64,000 nucleotides of DNA, taken from Pelagibius litoralis (lineage in GTDB: Bacteria; Pseudomonadota; Alphaproteobacteria; Kiloniellales; Kiloniellaceae). Below are positions 28,941 to 40,730 of this stretch, one piece after another. The notes beneath the pieces were generated by a model. That model was not told where the DNA came from, ran no database searches, and saw only the letters and a program-made list of their open reading frames with translations. Every line of letters starts with the position of its first letter. Positions within the stretch are counted from its first letter, which is position 1. Made by a program: the position numbers and the translations under genes. The DNA lies in assembly GCF_011683915.1 (NCBI RefSeq), contig NZ_JAAQPH010000004.1, positions 124,001-188,000 of the forward strand. Direction: 5' to 3'.

Positions 28941-30472
28941 TGGACATCCGCGCCGCGGAAATTTCCGCCATTCTGAAAGACCAGATTGAAAACTTCGGCA
29001 ATGAGGCCGACGTCGCCGAGGTCGGGCAGGTTCTCTCCGTCGGTGACGGCGTGGCCCGTATCCACGGTCTGGACAATGTGCAGGCCGGCGAGATGGTCGA
29101 GTTCCCCGGCGGCATCAAGGGCATGGCCCTGAACCTGGAAGTCGACAACGTCGGCGTCGTGATCTTCGGCGAGGACCGCGGCATCAAGGAAGGCGACACG
29201 GTCAAGCGGACCGGCGAGATCGTCGACGTGCCGGTGGGCCGCGGCCTGCTGGGCCGCGTGGTCGATGCGCTGGGCAATCCGATCGATGGCAAGGGCCCGA
29301 TCGAAAGCTCCGAGCGCCGCCGCGTGGATGTGAAGGCGCCGGGCATCATTCCCCGGAAGTCGGTGCATGAGCCGATGCAGACCGGCCTGAAGGCCATCGA
29401 CGCGCTGATCCCCATCGGCCGCGGCCAGCGTGAGCTGATCATCGGCGACCGCCAGACCGGCAAGACCGCCATCGCGCTGGACACCATCATCAATCAGAAG
29501 CCGATTAACCAGGGCGACGACGACTCCAAGAAGCTCTACTGCATCTATGTCGCCATCGGCCAGAAGCGCTCTTCGGTCGCCAAGTTCGTGAAGATCCTGG
29601 AAGACCAGGGCGCGCTGGAATACTCCATCGTGGTTGCCGCGACGGCTTCCGAGCCGGCGCCGATGCAGTTCCTGGCGCCCTACACGGGCTGCACCATGGG
29701 CGAGTTCTTCCGCGACAACGGCGCCCATGCCGTGATCATCTACGACGATCTTTCCAAGCAGGCCGTCGCCTACCGCCAGATGTCGCTGCTGCTGCGCCGC
29801 CCGCCGGGCCGCGAAGCCTACCCGGGCGACGTGTTCTATCTTCACTCCCGCCTGTTGGAGCGGGCGGCGAAGATGGGCGACGAGGCCGGCAACGGCAGCC
29901 TGACCGCCCTGCCGGTCATCGAAACCCAGGCCGGCGACGTCTCGGCCTATATTCCGACCAACGTGATCTCGATCACCGACGGTCAGATCTTCCTGGAAAC
30001 CAGCCTGTTCTATAAGGGCGTGCGTCCGGCGCTGAACGTCGGCCTCTCGGTCAGCCGTGTCGGTTCGGCCGCGCAGATCAAGGCGATGAAGCAGGTTGCC
30101 GGAACGATCAAACTGGAACTGGCCCAGTACCGCGAGATGGAGGCCTTCTCGCAATTCGCCTCCGATCTCGATGCGGCCACCCAGCGCCTTCTGGCACGCG
30201 GTTCGCGCCTGACCGAGCTGTTGAAGCAGGGGCAGTATTCGCCGCTTGCGGTCGAGGAGCAGGTCGCGGTGATCTTCGCCGGCGTGCGCGGCTACGTCGA
30301 TAACGTGCCGGTCAACAAGGTCACGGCTTTCGAGGCGCAGCTGCTGGCAAAACTGCGGGCCGACGGCGCCGACATCCTGGCGGCGATCCGCAGCGAGCAG
30401 GCGATATCCGATGCGACGGAAGAGAAGCTGAAGGGCTTCCTCGATTCCTTCGCCAAGACCTTTGCGGCCTGA
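28937..30472 (+). CDS. atpA: F1 ATP synthase alpha subunit
   Basis: 511-residue alpha subunit carrying the regulatory nucleotide sites of F1. Walker A GDRQTGKT has its Lys at 176, and the family signature [17 protein letters not shown] appears as [20 protein letters not shown] at 28937 overlaps the atpH stop; a second ATG follows immediately at 28940. Length normal. Confidence 0.98.
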   Translation: MMDIRAAEISAILKDQIENFGNEADVAEVGQVLSVGDGVARIHGLDNVQAGEMVEFPGGIKGMALNLEVDNVGVVIFGEDRGIKEGDTVKRTGEIVDVPVGRGLLGRVVDALGNPIDGKGPIESSERRRVDVKAPGIIPRKSVHEPMQTGLKAIDALIPIGRGQRELIIGDRQTGKTAIALDTIINQKPINQGDDDSKKLYCIYVAIGQKRSSVAKFVKILEDQGALEYSIVVAATASEPAPMQFLAPYTGCTMGEFFRDNGAHAVIIYDDLSKQAVAYRQMSLLLRRPPGREAYPGDVFYLHSRLLERAAKMGDEAGNGSLTALPVIETQAGDVSAYIPTNVISITDGQIFLETSLFYKGVRPALNVGLSVSRVGSAAQIKAMKQVAGTIKLELAQYREMEAFSQFASDLDAATQRLLARGSRLTELLKQGQYSPLAVEEQVAVIFAGVRGYVDNVPVNKVTAFEAQLLAKLRADGADILAAIRSEQAISDATEEKLKGFLDSFAKTFAA

Positions 30473-30521
30473 TCGCAGACGGTTTTTGATCCACTAGAAA
30501 AGGCGGAGCGGGGCACGGCTT

Positions 30522-32892
<2,371 letters not shown>

Positions 32893-32933
32893 GGCCTTTG
32901 CGGCGGTATAGATAGGAAACGGACGGCAAAATC

Positions 32934-33338
32934 ATGGCCGAAGGCAAGATCGCGTTTGAACTGGTCTCTCCCGAGCGCCTGTTGCTGTCTCAGGAGGTCG
33001 AGATGGTGGTGGTGCCCGGCGAAGAGGGCGACTTCGGTGTCCTCGAGCGGCACACGCCGATGATCTCGACCCTGCGGCCCGGTGTGATCCAGGTGCACGA
33101 AGGCAGCAGTGTCACCGAGTCGATTTTCGTCGCCGGCGGCTTTGCCGAGGTGACGCCGGTCCGCTGTACGGTGCTGGCGGAAGAGGCCGTTGCAGTGAGT
33201 GAAATCGACCGGGGCGCCACGGAGCAGAGGCTGAGCGATGCCCGCGACGATCTGCTGGACGCCAAGGACGATGCGGAGAAGGTGGCGGTGGAGCGGCGGA
33301 TCGCCGTTGCCGAGGCCATGTTGAAGGCGGCGGGCTAA
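32934..33338 (+). CDS. atpC: F1 ATP synthase epsilon subunit
   Basis: 134-residue epsilon subunit with the N-terminal beta-sandwich (KIAFELVSPERLLLSQEVEMVVVPGEEGDFGVL) and the C-terminal helix pair (about 88-134), which in other bacteria regulates ATP hydrolysis. Last gene of the F1 operon; 134 bp precede the next gene. Confidence 0.96.
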   Translation: MAEGKIAFELVSPERLLLSQEVEMVVVPGEEGDFGVLERHTPMISTLRPGVIQVHEGSSVTESIFVAGGFAEVTPVRCTVLAEEAVAVSEIDRGATEQRLSDARDDLLDAKDDAEKVAVERRIAVAEAMLKAAG

Positions 33339-33387
33339 GCCACTGTTTGGGCGTCGTCCGCACAAGAGAGTGCCAGGATTGAAGCGG

Positions 33388-33415
33388 TTGATTGTCCACG
33401 ACCCTGTGGTAGATT
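33388..33415 (+). promoter_or_regulatory. Possible promoter of the ferritin-like gene
   Basis: TTGATT (33388-33393), 16-bp spacer and TAGATT (33410-33415), each four of six matches to sigma-70 consensus, 58 bp before the start codon. Weak evidence. Confidence 0.35.
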
Positions 33416-33472
33416 GCGCCCGTCCTCAAAGCTTCATAAAGACGTTACACGGTCAATTGGCTTAGGAATTGG

Positions 33473-34306
33473 GTGCAGGCGTTTTCGATGGCGGTAAGTC
33501 ACTGGAACCTCGACGACATTCCCTGGCAGGCGTTTGATCGCACAAAGGTTGATCCGGAACTGGTCAAGATCATCAAGGCGGCCAGCCTGGTGGAGTACAA
33601 CGGCGGAATCTACGCCGACTACTTGTGCAATGTTTTCCCTGACGATGCCGCGTTTCAGTCGGCGGCCAAACTCTGGGCCCGCGAAGAGGTCCAGCATGGT
33701 GCGGCCTTGGCGAAATGGGCCAGCCTGGCGGATGAGAGCTTCGACTTCGACGCCAGCTTCCAGCGCTTTCGTGACGGCTATCAGATTACCGTCGATGCGC
33801 CGCAGTCCGTGCGCGGCTCGCGCTCCGGCGAACTGGTGGCGCGCTGCATCGTAGAGGTCGGCACCTCCTCTTACTATGCCTCCATTGCAAGCATCGCCGA
33901 AGAGCCGGTCCTGAAAGCCATCTGCCGCAACATCGCGGCGGACGAGCTGCGGCACTACAAGCTCTTCTACACGCACCTGAAGCGCTATCTCGAGCACGAG
34001 CAGATCGGCAGGTGGCGCCGCCTGGCCGTTGCTGTCAGCCGTGTCGGCGAAAGCGAGGACGACGAACTTGCCTATGCGTTCTATGCCGCCAACGAGCACC
34101 AACGTCCCTACTGCCGTAAACTGCATGGCCGGGCCTACATGAAGCGGGCCTATGCCTGCTACCAGCTGGGCCACGTGCGGCGTGCCGTCTCGATGACGTT
34201 CAAGGCCGCCGGGCTGAACCCGCAGAACCCGGTTACCGGGCCGCTGTCGCGCCTGCTGTTCGGCTTCATGCAGCTGCGCAGCCGCTGGACTGCTGCCGGG
34301 GCCTGA
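33473..34306 (+). CDS. Ferritin-like di-iron protein of unknown function
   Basis: 277-residue soluble protein. It shows a complete four-helix di-iron carboxylate pattern: E41, E72-x-x-H75 (REEVQH), E128 and E158-x-x-H161 (ADELRH), spaced as in ferritin-like/acyl-ACP-desaturase-type proteins. The remaining C-terminal about 110 residues are helical, basic and unlike bacterioferritin. GTG 33473 is chosen because AGGA (33464-33467) lies five bases upstream; the ATG at 33488 has no ribosome site. Likely an oxygen- or peroxide-dependent oxidoreductase or an iron-binding protein; no substrate can be given. Convergent with rppH (17 bp). Confidence 0.82.
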   Translation: MQAFSMAVSHWNLDDIPWQAFDRTKVDPELVKIIKAASLVEYNGGIYADYLCNVFPDDAAFQSAAKLWAREEVQHGAALAKWASLADESFDFDASFQRFRDGYQITVDAPQSVRGSRSGELVARCIVEVGTSSYYASIASIAEEPVLKAICRNIAADELRHYKLFYTHLKRYLEHEQIGRWRRLAVAVSRVGESEDDELAYAFYAANEHQRPYCRKLHGRAYMKRAYACYQLGHVRRAVSMTFKAAGLNPQNPVTGPLSRLLFGFMQLRSRWTAAGA

Positions 34307-34323
34307 TTTTCTGCATCGGCGTC

Positions 34324-34815
34324 TTACGCCACCAGATGCCGGAATTCCTGCACGATCGCGGTATAGAGGTCGCGTTTGAAGGTGATGGTCAGCGCTGGCA
34401 GGTTCTCCAGGTTTTCCCAGCGCCAGTCGCTGAACTCCGGATGCTCGGTATCGAGGTCGATATCGCTGTCCTTGCCAAGGAAGCGCATGGCGAACCAGCG
34501 CTGCTCCTGGCCGCGATAGCGGCCATGGCGGACTTTTTCGACCAGTTCCGGCGGAAAGTCGTAGCGCAGCCAGCTTTGGCTTTCCCCGATCACTGCCACC
34601 TTGTCGGTGCCGATCTCCTCGTGCAGTTCGCGCAGCGCTGCGCGCTCCGGGTCCTCGCCCTTGTCGATGCCGCCCTGCGGCATCTGCCAGGCATGGGGAT
34701 TGTCTTTGCTCGCGTCGATACGCTTGGCGACGAAAACACGGTTTTCGGCGTTCAGCAGAACAATGCCGACACAGGGCCGGTAGGGCAGCCTGGCGATCTC
34801 TTCGGCGCTCAGCAT
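34324..34815 (-). CDS. rppH: RNA pyrophosphohydrolase RppH
   Basis: 163-residue Nudix hydrolase that removes pyrophosphate from 5'-triphosphate RNA and starts mRNA decay. The Nudix box spans residues 49-70 (GGIDKGEDPERAALRELHEE then IGT), and the N-terminal LPYRPCVGIVLLNAENRVFVAKR and WQMPQGG match the IalA/RppH group. Its ATG overlaps the TGA of the upstream polysaccharide deacetylase gene by one base, so translation is coupled. Confidence 0.95.
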   Translation of the reverse strand: MLSAEEIARLPYRPCVGIVLLNAENRVFVAKRIDASKDNPHAWQMPQGGIDKGEDPERAALRELHEEIGTDKVAVIGESQSWLRYDFPPELVEKVRHGRYRGQEQRWFAMRFLGKDSDIDLDTEHPEFSDWRWENLENLPALTITFKRDLYTAIVQEFRHLVA

Positions 34816-36230
34816 CAGCGTTGCGCCTGCGTATCGATCAGGGCGGAGATAGGGGCGATGACGAAGCCTCTGGCGGTCAGCTCGGTCGACCAGCCGGCCA
34901 GGCGGTCGAGGGTCACCGGATAGGGCTGTGCCATAGCCACGGCAAAACCCTCGGAAAGGGCGATCCGTTCGATCTGCGCCAGCCTGGCATCGATGGCGAC
35001 GCGGCTTGCCTGACGCTCGTCGACGGAGCGGTTGTTGAAAGCGGTGTGCAGGCCGATTTCGGCAGCGACCGCCGGGGCCACCGATTTCTCTGTGGTGCGA
35101 TTATCGAGGAAGATCAGGCCGCGGGATTTCAGCTCTGCCAGGATTGGCGCCATCTGCGAGCGCGAGGCGGTGAAGCGCGACCCCATGCTGCCGGCGACGC
35201 CGACATAGGCGCTGCCGCGGCTGAGCACCCAGTCGAGTCGGTCAAGGTTGTCTTCAGAGCTCAGGTTGGTGAGCAGCGCCTGGGGCCCCGGGTCCTCGCT
35301 GGGGAAGGTCGTGGGCTCCATCGGCAGGTCCAGCATGACCTCGTGGCCGCGGGCGCGCGCAAGGGCGATCCAACGCTCCAATCCACGGGCATAGGGGCTG
35401 AAAGACAGGGTTATGGCCGGGGGCAGGTTGTCGATTGCCGCCTGGGTCGCCGAGTCGGAGAGGCCGAGACCGCTCAGCACCACAGCGATTCGCGGGCGTG
35501 TATCGGCGGTATTGAAGGGTTGGCGATAGCGCTCCCAGTAAGGCAATTCCTCGGGCGCGGGGGGAATGACGGGAACGTTGACGGCCTGCTGGTCCGCCGG
35601 TTGCGCGCCGGCCTCTCCTTCAGCCTCCCCTTCGGCCTTTGCGGCCTGCTCCGCTGCCACCGCCTTGGCGGCCTCTTCTACGGCGGCGGCCGGCGGTTCC
35701 GGTTTCGCCTTTGGGATGGCAACGGTCTTGCCGCCGTCATGTTGGCCCTCTTGGGTGGGGGCCGTCTCGGTGGTTTCAGGGGGCGTTTCAACGGCTGCCG
35801 GTGCTTCGGCCGGTGTTTCCGTCGGGGGCTTCAACGCCTTTTCAGCTTCCTCGGTTGGTGTTTCCTCGACCGGGGCTTCGGCGATGGGGGTCTCGGGTGC
35901 CGCGGCCGGCGGTGTTTCCGCGTCGGGAGCCGGGCCGGCAGCTTCTGAGGCGGGTGCCTCCGAATCCGTCTGCCCCGGCTCTGCCGTTGGCGCCTGTGGC
36001 GCGGCCTCACTCTCGCCCGGGGTCGCCTCAATCGGAGCGGCATCATCCAAGGCAAGGGTGGTTGGCGGGGTTTCGGCCAGGGGTTCCGGCGCCGGCATGG
36101 CGACACTCACCGGCTCGGCCACCGGCGGTGCGGGGTTGAGCAGGCCATAGCCCAGCCCGCCGCCCAGCGCCCCCAGGACGATCAGCCAGGCGGCAATCAG
36201 CAGCAAAGAACCAGGTGAAAGCTTGCGCAA
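34815..36230 (-). CDS. Divergent polysaccharide deacetylase family protein (YibQ-like)
   Basis: 471-residue protein with an N-terminal membrane anchor (about 9-30), a very long Pro/Ala/Glu/Thr-rich low-complexity linker (about 32-225), and a C-terminal divergent polysaccharide deacetylase domain (about 240-465) with RIAVVLSGLGLSDSATQ, EVMLDLPMEP and GLIFLDNRTT. It probably sits in the periplasm and spans the peptidoglycan. It comes after ctpA in the envC-ctpA-PDA-rppH order. Whether it is catalytically active is unknown, as the family lacks several classical deacetylase residues. Confidence 0.88.
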   Translation of the reverse strand: MRKLSPGSLLLIAAWLIVLGALGGGLGYGLLNPAPPVAEPVSVAMPAPEPLAETPPTTLALDDAAPIEATPGESEAAPQAPTAEPGQTDSEAPASEAAGPAPDAETPPAAAPETPIAEAPVEETPTEEAEKALKPPTETPAEAPAAVETPPETTETAPTQEGQHDGGKTVAIPKAKPEPPAAAVEEAAKAVAAEQAAKAEGEAEGEAGAQPADQQAVNVPVIPPAPEELPYWERYRQPFNTADTRPRIAVVLSGLGLSDSATQAAIDNLPPAITLSFSPYARGLERWIALARARGHEVMLDLPMEPTTFPSEDPGPQALLTNLSSEDNLDRLDWVLSRGSAYVGVAGSMGSRFTASRSQMAPILAELKSRGLIFLDNRTTEKSVAPAVAAEIGLHTAFNNRSVDERQASRVAIDARLAQIERIALSEGFAVAMAQPYPVTLDRLAGWSTELTARGFVIAPISALIDTQAQR

Positions 36231-36253
36231 GACCGACTGCCCTTAAACCACAG

Positions 36254-36280
36254 GCCGCGCGCACCCGGGGTGCGCGCGGC
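36254..36280 (-). other. Perfect 13-bp GC palindrome between ctpA and the deacetylase gene
   Basis: GCCGCGCGCACCC (36254-36266), one central base, and its exact complement (36268-36280). The transcript would form a very stable hairpin in the 163-bp gap between ctpA and the downstream deacetylase gene. There is no T-run. It could be a Rho-related pause, a processing site or an attenuator. Confidence 0.5.
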
Positions 36281-36393
36281 GCTGTTGCCAGCGAGTTGTC
36301 CAGAGACGACTCGTCATGTTCCTATACCGGGCTCCACTAACGGCCCGCTTTCCGGCGCCCCCCCGGCGCCGAAGCAGCGTTCGTTCCCTTTCG

Positions 36394-37695
36394 CTAGTTT
36401 ACGACACGCCGGTTGTAAAGGGCCAGACCGCGCAGCAGGTCAATCGCACGGGCCAGCTGATAGTCCTGCGCCGCGGCTTCCGACAGCGCGTGGGGTTCTG
36501 TCTCGCCCTCCACCGGGGGCGTTCCCTCGTCGAGGCCGTTTTCCCCGTTGGGGTTGTCCAGGGCGCCGCGCAGATCGGCTTCGCGCCGGCCCGGCCCGTT
36601 GGTATCCGGCGTTTCGATGGTCGCGGCTTCGACCAGGATGTCCGGATCGATGCCCAGGGCCTGGATGGAGCGGCCCGAAGGCGTGAAGTAGCGGGCGGTG
36701 GTCAGCCGCATGGCGCCGTTCAATCCCAGCGGAATGATGGTCTGGACCGAGCCTTTGCCGAAGGAGCGGGTGCCCATGATGATGGCCCGGCGGTGATCCT
36801 GCAGGGCGCCGGCGACAATCTCGGAAGCAGAGGCGGAGCCGCCGTTGATCAGGACGACAATCGGCAGCCCCTCGGCCAGGTCCCCGCCCTTGGCATTGAA
36901 GCGCTGGGAATCGTCGACGACGCGGCCCCGGGTGGAGACGATCTCGCCCTGTCCGATGAAGGCATCGGAAACGTCGATGGCCTGATCCAGCAGGCCGCCC
37001 GGATTGTTGCGCAGGTCGATCACGTAGCCTTTCAGCTCGCTGCCAAGCTCCGCCTTGATCTCCTCGATCGCCTTTTTCAGGCCGGGCGTGGTCTGCTGAT
37101 TGAAGGTGGTGATACGAACGTAACCGACGTTGTCCTCGACGCGGCTTCTGACCGAACGGATCTTGATCACGTCGCGGGTGAGGGTCAGGTCAAAGGGCTC
37201 CTGGCCTTCACGGCGGATGGTCAGATTCAGGTCGGTGTTCACCGGACCGCGCATCTTTTCGACGGCTTCGTTCAGGGTCAGGCCGAGAATCGCTTCGCCG
37301 TCCAGATGGGTGATGAAGTCGCCGGGTTCGACACCGGCCCGCGCGGCCGGGGTGTCGTCGATCGGCGAGACGACTTTCACGAAGCCGTTCTCCATGGTGA
37401 CCTCGATGCCGAGCCCGCCGAATTCACCCTTGGTCTGAACGCGCATGTCCCCGAAGGAATCGGCGTTCAGGTAACTGGAGTGCGGGTCGAGCGTCGAGAG
37501 CATGCCCTGAATGGCGAATTCGATGAGCTGCTCGTCGGTCACCTCCTCGACGTAGTCGGCGCGTACACGCTCGAAGACGTCGCTGAACAGCTTCAGCTGG
37601 CGATAGGTTTCCGAGCGATCTTCTTGAGCAACAGAGACCTGTGGAAGGACAATAAAGAGGGCGGCCACCAGGGCCGTGATCTGGAGTTTGCGCAT
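36394..37695 (-). CDS. ctpA: Carboxyl-terminal processing protease CtpA (S41A)
   Basis: 433-residue periplasmic serine protease. Signal peptide at 1-23 (cut near VSVAQ), PDZ domain at about 85-165 (GGLGIEV...GVEPGDFITHLDG), and protease core with the Ser/Lys dyad S289 (GGSASASE) and K314 (GTRSFGKGS), spaced 25 residues as in CtpB. A Glu/Pro-rich tail follows. Its ATG overlaps the stop of the envC-like gene by one base (TAATG). Such proteases tune peptidoglycan hydrolases, consistent with the partner. Confidence 0.95.
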   Translation of the reverse strand: MRKLQITALVAALFIVLPQVSVAQEDRSETYRQLKLFSDVFERVRADYVEEVTDEQLIEFAIQGMLSTLDPHSSYLNADSFGDMRVQTKGEFGGLGIEVTMENGFVKVVSPIDDTPAARAGVEPGDFITHLDGEAILGLTLNEAVEKMRGPVNTDLNLTIRREGQEPFDLTLTRDVIKIRSVRSRVEDNVGYVRITTFNQQTTPGLKKAIEEIKAELGSELKGYVIDLRNNPGGLLDQAIDVSDAFIGQGEIVSTRGRVVDDSQRFNAKGGDLAEGLPIVVLINGGSASASEIVAGALQDHRRAIIMGTRSFGKGSVQTIIPLGLNGAMRLTTARYFTPSGRSIQALGIDPDILVEAATIETPDTNGPGRREADLRGALDNPNGENGLDEGTPPVEGETEPHALSEAAAQDYQLARAIDLLRGLALYNRRVVN

Positions 37696-39083
37696 TAACC
37701 TCGCACCTTGTCATCGTTGGTCGCCAGCCAGGGCAGTGGATTGACAGCCTGTCCTGTACGGCGAAGTTCCAAGTAAAGCTCCGGATTGCGGCCGGCTAGG
37801 TCGCTCATCTGCGCGACCGGTTCGCCAGCCAGAACCCACTGTCCGACCACGGCATCGATCCGGTCGAGACCGGCAAGTATGGTATGATATCGCTCGCCGT
37901 GGTCGATGATCAAGATTTGCCCGTAGCCGCGAAATTGCCCGGCATAGGCGATCCTGCCGTCAAAGGGGGCGATAATCTGCGCGCCGGGGCGGCCGCGGAT
38001 GATGATTCCCTTGCTGGTTTCCCCGGCGGAGGGGTCTTCCTGGCCATAGAGGCGGACGATTTCACCGCGCATCGGCATGCTCAGGCTCGCAGCGGCCTCA
38101 GGGAAGGGGCGCAGGCTGCGTGGTGGGGCAAGACGCGCGGTTTGCTGGGCTTTTTCGGCCGCTTTCGCCTCTTCCGCCGCCTGTTTTGCCGCCGCCGCCA
38201 GGCGTTCACTCTCCTCGGCGGCCTGGCGTTGCTGTGCCGCGGCGCGGGCCTCGGCCAAACGTTCCTGTTCGGCCAGTCGCTTTTCCTCCGCCAGGCGCTG
38301 TTGTTCGGCCAGACGCCGCTGCTCGGCCGCTTCGACCTCCAGGCGCTCCATCAATTCTCTGAGATCACCGGCCTCGCGCGCCATGCGGGCGATGCGTTCC
38401 TCGGTCGCCAGGCGCTCGCTTTCGGTGCGGGCCTGCAGATTCGCCTTGCGCGCGACCAGGGCTGACAGACGATCGCGCTCCGAACCGAGGGCGCCGCGGG
38501 CAGCGCTGAGATCGTCGCGTTTGATGGCGATCCGGGCGCGCAGGATCGCCAGGTCGCCCAATTCCTCGCGCAGCACCTTGGCGCGTGCCTCAAGCTCCGG
38601 TACGGCAACGCGCAGCAGCATGGCCGCCCGGGCACTGTCGATGGGCTGCTCGGCTCTGGTGAGCGCGGCTTCGGGCGGTTGCAGAGCCAGTCGCTGCAGG
38701 GCCCCCAGGGTCAGGGCCAGCTGATTGCGCCGCTTTGCGAGGCGGTCGGTTTTCTCGGTCTCTTCGCGGTCCAGCGCGGCGAGGTTCTGCTCCGCCGCGC
38801 CGATCTCGCTCTCCAGGCTTTGGGCCCGGGCGGCGGTGGCGATGGCTTTTTCGCGCAAACCCTCGACCTCGGCGGTCAACTCCCGGGCGGCGTTCGTCAG
38901 GGCCTCGGCCTTGGCGCGGTCTTCCTGAAGGGTTCTCTCCAAGGCCTGGAGATCGCTCTCTGTTTGCTGCGCCGGCGCCGGCGCCGGCCAAAGCAGCGCG
39001 GCGGCGAGCCCGATCAGGCTGAGACCGGCAAGCAGCGGCCGGTTACGGCAAAGTCCAACGGCAGGAGGGGGTGGGGGCCGCAA
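37695..39083 (-). CDS. envC: EnvC-like murein hydrolase activator (degenerate LytM/M23)
   Basis: 462-residue periplasmic protein: signal sequence (about 17-38), long coiled coil (about 40-300, Ala/Glu/Arg/Leu-rich with LAEEKRLAEQERLAEAR repeats) and a C-terminal LytM domain (about 335-455). The LytM domain lacks the zinc ligands: the first His/Asp motif reads SKGIIIRGRPG and the HxH position is YHTILAGLD. This matches E. coli EnvC, which activates amidases and does not cut murein itself. Followed directly by ctpA. Confidence 0.88.
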   Translation of the reverse strand: MRPPPPPAVGLCRNRPLLAGLSLIGLAAALLWPAPAPAQQTESDLQALERTLQEDRAKAEALTNAARELTAEVEGLREKAIATAARAQSLESEIGAAEQNLAALDREETEKTDRLAKRRNQLALTLGALQRLALQPPEAALTRAEQPIDSARAAMLLRVAVPELEARAKVLREELGDLAILRARIAIKRDDLSAARGALGSERDRLSALVARKANLQARTESERLATEERIARMAREAGDLRELMERLEVEAAEQRRLAEQQRLAEEKRLAEQERLAEARAAAQQRQAAEESERLAAAAKQAAEEAKAAEKAQQTARLAPPRSLRPFPEAAASLSMPMRGEIVRLYGQEDPSAGETSKGIIIRGRPGAQIIAPFDGRIAYAGQFRGYGQILIIDHGERYHTILAGLDRIDAVVGQWVLAGEPVAQMSDLAGRNPELYLELRRTGQAVNPLPWLATNDDKVRG

Positions 39084-39085
39084 AG

Positions 39086-40660
39086 CTATTCCGCTGCCGC
39101 TTCGCCGAGCGCGGACTTGGTTTTCAGAAGACTGTTTCCCGTCATCGCCGCCGGGCGCGGCAGGTTCATCAGGTCCAGTATCGTCGGTGCGATGTCTGCC
39201 AGGCGCCCTTCGCTCAGGCCCGTCACCTGCTGGGGGCCGTTTATCAGCAACAGCGGTACCTTGTTCATGGTGTGGGCGGTGTGCGCCTGACCCGTGCTCT
39301 CGTCAGTCATCTGTTCGGCATTGCCATGGTCGGCGGTCAACAGAATGCAGCCGCCGGCTTTCTCCACCGCCTCTGCCAGGCGGCCGACACAGGTATCGAC
39401 GCAGGCCACCGCCTTCATGGCGGCGACGAGATCACCGGTGTGACCGACCATGTCGCCGTTGGCGTAGTTCACCACCACAAGATCGAAGCGGCCGGATCCG
39501 ATAGCCTCGACCAGCTTGTCGGTGACCTCCGGGGCGGACATCTCCGGCTGCAGATCGTAGGTGGCGACATCGGGCGAAGGCACGAGGATGCGCTCCTCAC
39601 CATCGAAGACATCCTCGCGGCCGCCGTTGAAGAAGAAGGTCACGTGGGCGTACTTCTCGGTCTCGGCGATGCGAAGCTGCCGCTTGCCGTGTTCTGACAC
39701 GATTTCACCCAGGGTCTCGGCCAGATCTTCCGGCGGGAACAGGGTGGCGAGGAAGGCATTCAACTGGGTGGAATATTCCACCATGCCCAGGGCACAGGCG
39801 AAGGAAGCCTGCCTGCCCCGCTGGAAGCCGTCGAAGGCCGGGTCGAGCAGGGCGGTCAGAATTTCGCGGGCGCGGTCGGCGCGGAAGTTGGCCATGAAGA
39901 GGCCGTCACCGTCGGCCATACCCTTGTAGTCGGCGATTACGGTCGGCAGCACGAACTCGTCACTGGTCTCCGCCGCATAGCTCTGCTCGATCGCCTTCAG
40001 GGCATCGCCGGCATGCTCCCCCTCGCCCTGCACCAGCGTGCAGTAGGCCTTTTCGACCCTTGCCCAGCGCTTGTCGCGGTCCATGGCGTAGTAACGCCCG
40101 GAGACCGTGGCGATCCTGGCGTTGGGGGCTTTGGCCTGAAAGGCCTTCAGGAAGTCCAGGGCGCTGCGCGGCGGTGTGTCGCGGCCGTCGAGGAAGGCAT
40201 GCACCGCCACCGGGATGCCGGCGCCGGCCAGCACCTCGGACAGTGCGGCGATCTGGTTCTGGTGGGAGTGGACGCCACCAGGCGACATCAGTCCCATGAC
40301 GTGAGCCGTGCCGCCGGACTGCTTCAGGGCGGCGATGGCGTCCTGCAGGGGCTGCATGCGGGCGAAGGAACCATCGGCGACGGCGGCGTCGATGCGCGGC
40401 AGGTCCTGCATCACCACGCGCCCGGCGCCGAGGTTCATGTGGCCGACCTCCGAGTTACCCATCTGGCCCCTCGGCAGGCCGACCTCACCTTCGGAGGCGT
40501 CGACCAGGGCGTGGGGCAGTTCCTCCAGCATGCGGTCCAGGTTCGGCGTCGGCCCCTCGCAGATCGCGTTGTTCTCGCAGCTTGTGCGGTGCCCCCAGCC
40601 GTCCAGGATACAGAGGATAACGGGCTTGGGAACGGGCGGCTGGGCGGCGGTTTCGGTCAT
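39086..40660 (-). CDS. gpmI: 2,3-bisphosphoglycerate-independent phosphoglycerate mutase
   Basis: 524-residue dimanganese enzyme interconverting 3- and 2-phosphoglycerate in glycolysis and gluconeogenesis. The phosphorylated Ser is S70 in GQMGNSEVGH; DGWG at 20-23 binds metal; DGRDTPP, MDRDKRW and TADHGNAE are intact. Two bases separate it from the envC-like gene. Normal family length. Confidence 0.97.
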   Translation of the reverse strand: MTETAAQPPVPKPVILCILDGWGHRTSCENNAICEGPTPNLDRMLEELPHALVDASEGEVGLPRGQMGNSEVGHMNLGAGRVVMQDLPRIDAAVADGSFARMQPLQDAIAALKQSGGTAHVMGLMSPGGVHSHQNQIAALSEVLAGAGIPVAVHAFLDGRDTPPRSALDFLKAFQAKAPNARIATVSGRYYAMDRDKRWARVEKAYCTLVQGEGEHAGDALKAIEQSYAAETSDEFVLPTVIADYKGMADGDGLFMANFRADRAREILTALLDPAFDGFQRGRQASFACALGMVEYSTQLNAFLATLFPPEDLAETLGEIVSEHGKRQLRIAETEKYAHVTFFFNGGREDVFDGEERILVPSPDVATYDLQPEMSAPEVTDKLVEAIGSGRFDLVVVNYANGDMVGHTGDLVAAMKAVACVDTCVGRLAEAVEKAGGCILLTADHGNAEQMTDESTGQAHTAHTMNKVPLLLINGPQQVTGLSEGRLADIAPTILDLMNLPRPAAMTGNSLLKTKSALGEAAAE

Positions 40661-40730
40661 GCTGGCTACCTTGGTCGTCAGGGTCTTGTTGCTGGTTATA
40701 TCATGGCCGCGCCGGTTCCCGCCAACGGGC

